Assembly: GCA_016703025.1 (NCBI GenBank)
Contig: JADJCV010000004.1
Span: forward strand, 558,001-622,000
From: Candidatus Avedoeria danica
Lineage (GTDB): Bacteria; Chloroflexota; Anaerolineae; Epilineales; Epilineaceae
Reading direction: 5' to 3'
Length of the DNA: 64,000 nt
Positions 62,452-64,000 of the stretch are shown here, piece after piece (the first letter of the stretch is position 1; each line of letters opens with the position of its first letter). Position numbers and translations under genes: made by a program. The notes beneath the pieces were generated by a model. It was given only the letters and a program-made list of their open reading frames with translations, made no database searches and had not been told where the DNA came from.

Positions 62452-62994
62452 ATGAACCTCCGCCGCGCCCTCTCGCCCGGAACCGCCTTCGGCCTCGCCG
62501 TCTGGGCGATGGCCGTCCGCCGACTTGCGTTCGCCCACCTGGCCGTGGTCCACGAGGGCAGCCCGAACCCTACGACACCGCGCACGATCGACGACGTGAC
62601 GCTGGCCCAGGCGTTCTACGCCCGTCTCGACCGAGGCGCGCGCGATCACTACGCCTTCCGGGTGGCCGACGATGTGGCAGGCCGCTTCATCCTCCTCGTG
62701 CCGGCCACGGCCTACGACAGCGGTTTCCGCGCCGACGTCGTGCTGACAGGCCCCGGCCTTCCCGATGAAGGCCGCCCGCTTTCACCGGCCGGCGACTCGC
62801 CGATGACGATCGCCGGCATCGACTACCGGCTGGCCGCCGCGCTGAGCCCCGACCTCGGCCCGGGCGACTATCGCGTCGAAGTCCGGTCGACCTCGGACGC
62901 AGACGGCGTGTACAGCCTGTGCGTCGGCGACCGTGAGGCGGGGGCGGCGGATCCGGTGACACGAGCGCGCGTTCGCGCCCTGATCGGCGTGTAG
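62452..62994 (+). CDS. Small exported protein of unknown function
   Basis: A 180-residue protein; ATG at 62452 with GAGGAG upstream. A hydrophobic N-terminal segment (residues about 9-30) is followed by a beta-rich domain with FYARLDRGARDHYAFRV and PGDYRVEVRSTSDADGVYSL, which resembles pre-peptidase C-terminal (PPC)-type beta domains. It lies 16 bases after mrp and 9 bases before the next secreted gene. I do not recognise it as a known family. Confidence 0.75.
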   Translation: MNLRRALSPGTAFGLAVWAMAVRRLAFAHLAVVHEGSPNPTTPRTIDDVTLAQAFYARLDRGARDHYAFRVADDVAGRFILLVPATAYDSGFRADVVLTGPGLPDEGRPLSPAGDSPMTIAGIDYRLAAALSPDLGPGDYRVEVRSTSDADGVYSLCVGDREAGAADPVTRARVRALIGV

Positions 62995-63003
62995 GGGCGC
63001 GGC

Positions 63004-64000
63004 ATGCCGCGCCCACCCGCGGGCACTCCGTCCCGCCCCGCCGCGCACAACAAGCGCGCGATCGCGGCAGCGATCCTCGTCGCGATCGCGGGCGTGGCAT
63101 CATCCGCGACCGCCGCCGACATCCGCATCGCCCGCGCCGAGCCGACGTACGCGCCCGCGCCGCAGACCGCTGCCACACCGCTTCTCGAACAGTCGGGCCA
63201 CGCCGTCGGCGGCCTTGCCACGGCGACCTATCACGACGGGCTGGTCTACGGCACCGCCAACTCGCTGTTCGTCACGTTCAAGCCGATGTCCGACGGGCGG
63301 CTGGTCCCGCTCGGCCATGTGGACTGCGTTTGTGATCCGGTAGACGTTCGCGTCGAAGGTCTACTGGCGCACGTTCTGACCGGCGACGGTCGCCTGGTGC
63401 TCATCGACGTCTCGGTGCCGTCGTGGCCGCGTTTGCGCGGCGCGTTGGCGCCCCTGTCCGACCCGCCGCCTGGCCGCACCGAGTTCGGCGGCAGCCTGGA
63501 TCTCGGTGCGGTGCGCGGCGGACACGTGTACGTTCTGGCGACGCCGGACAAGGCCATCAACGCGTCGTCGACCCGCGTCGAGGTGATCGACGTCACCGAT
63601 CCCGACCGGCCGGTGCGCGCGGCGACCCATCCGTACCCCGGACTGAACGTGCGCGCCATCGCGTTCAGCGGCGACCGCGCCGTCGTCCTGGGCGAAGCGG
63701 ATGGCAGCGTGCGGCCGTGGACGACACGCGTTCTCGTCGAGGATGCGCGCGATCCGACGGGTCCGAACGGCTGGCGGCGGCTGGGCGAGCTGGCGCTGGC
63801 CAACCGCGGAATCAGCATCGCTGCCACTGGAAGGGCCGTCGTCGTGGCGACCGTGGCCAACGACACGCTCGATCCGGCGCAGTGGCCGAACCGACCGGTG
63901 GAGGCAAGCCGCGGCGGTGTCGAGATCGTCGCCCTCAGCGGGTCAGGTCAGCCGACGCTCGTGGGCCGATGGGGCGACTCGAGAGTGGTGGGCGAGCGCC
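63004..64000 (+). CDS. Secreted beta-propeller (LVIVD-type) protein, truncated by window end
   Basis: The frame opens at an ATG at 63004 and has no stop before the window end (332 residues visible). A signal peptide (residues about 18-38) precedes repeat units such as LVLIDVSVPSWPRLRG and VEVIDVTDPDRPVRAA, which are LVIVD-like propeller blades. The same style of blade occurs in the 1528-residue protein at 40599-45185. It may end beyond the window in an LP-x-A-x-R segment, which can be checked. Confidence 0.82.
   Translation, partial: MPRPPAGTPSRPAAHNKRAIAAAILVAIAGVASSATAADIRIARAEPTYAPAPQTAATPLLEQSGHAVGGLATATYHDGLVYGTANSLFVTFKPMSDGRLVPLGHVDCVCDPVDVRVEGLLAHVLTGDGRLVLIDVSVPSWPRLRGALAPLSDPPPGRTEFGGSLDLGAVRGGHVYVLATPDKAINASSTRVEVIDVTDPDRPVRAATHPYPGLNVRAIAFSGDRAVVLGEADGSVRPWTTRVLVEDARDPTGPNGWRRLGELALANRGISIAATGRAVVVATVANDTLDPAQWPNRPVEASRGGVEIVALSGSGQPTLVGRWGDSRVVGER

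Overview
The window is a G+C-rich bacterial chromosome segment from what is most likely a member of the phylum Chloroflexota. This is an inference: no rRNA or other marker gene is present. It rests on secreted proteins with long Thr/Pro-rich linkers that end in a short 'LP-x-A-x-R' segment, on TPR-GAF histidine kinases, on a Qng1-type queuosine hydrolase beside tgt, and on the overall gene style. No phage, IS element, CRISPR array or rRNA operon was seen. Three genes have N-termini that look broken by single-base shifts, which could be assembly errors.

Region 1 (1-7085, minus strand) is a five-gene signalling operon: a TPR-GAF-histidine kinase, a threonine-synthase-like PLP enzyme fused to two receiver domains, a stand-alone receiver, a second threonine-synthase-like enzyme and a second TPR protein cut by the window edge. 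Region 2 (7388-10839) holds two TerC-family membrane proteins flanking a secreted degenerate VWA protein; the second TerC gene lies behind a yybP-ykoY (manganese) riboswitch with a terminator. Region 3 (10912-18002) has a phosphoesterase and M28 and M42 peptidases, two more degenerate VWA surface proteins and a polyphosphate kinase 2.

Region 4 (18139-27103) has a methyltransferase-Nudix fusion, HemW, then a tightly overlapped operon for queuine salvage: Qng1, tRNA-guanine transglycosylase, and a complete ECF transporter (S, T, and a fused double ATPase with one degenerate site), ending with TrmK. Region 5 (27251-30092) is clpS-clpA. Region 6 (30146-35137) has two tRNA-Ser genes bracketing an aspartoacylase-like enzyme and two VWA surface proteins.

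Region 7 (35218-40504) has an orphan amino-acid ABC ATPase, a Gmad2 lipoprotein, a methyltransferase-like protein, an M20 amidohydrolase, a frameshifted lipoprotein and a VapBC-type toxin-antitoxin pair with a palindromic operator. Region 8 (40599-51701) has a 1528-residue secreted beta-propeller protein, an ETF:quinone-oxidoreductase-like iron-sulfur protein, a lone nuoN, a glycoside hydrolase (the last three joined by 4-base overlaps) and proline dehydrogenase. Region 9 (52052-64000) has SDR and Nudix genes, a large membrane protein, a Thr/Pro-rich secreted repeat protein, an M20 peptidase, an enoyl-CoA hydratase, the Fe-S carrier Mrp/ApbC, a small secreted protein and a truncated beta-propeller protein.

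The strongest candidates for undescribed biology are the PLP-enzyme/receiver signalling operon and a family of five secreted proteins with a C-x28-C module before a VWA or degenerate VWA domain.
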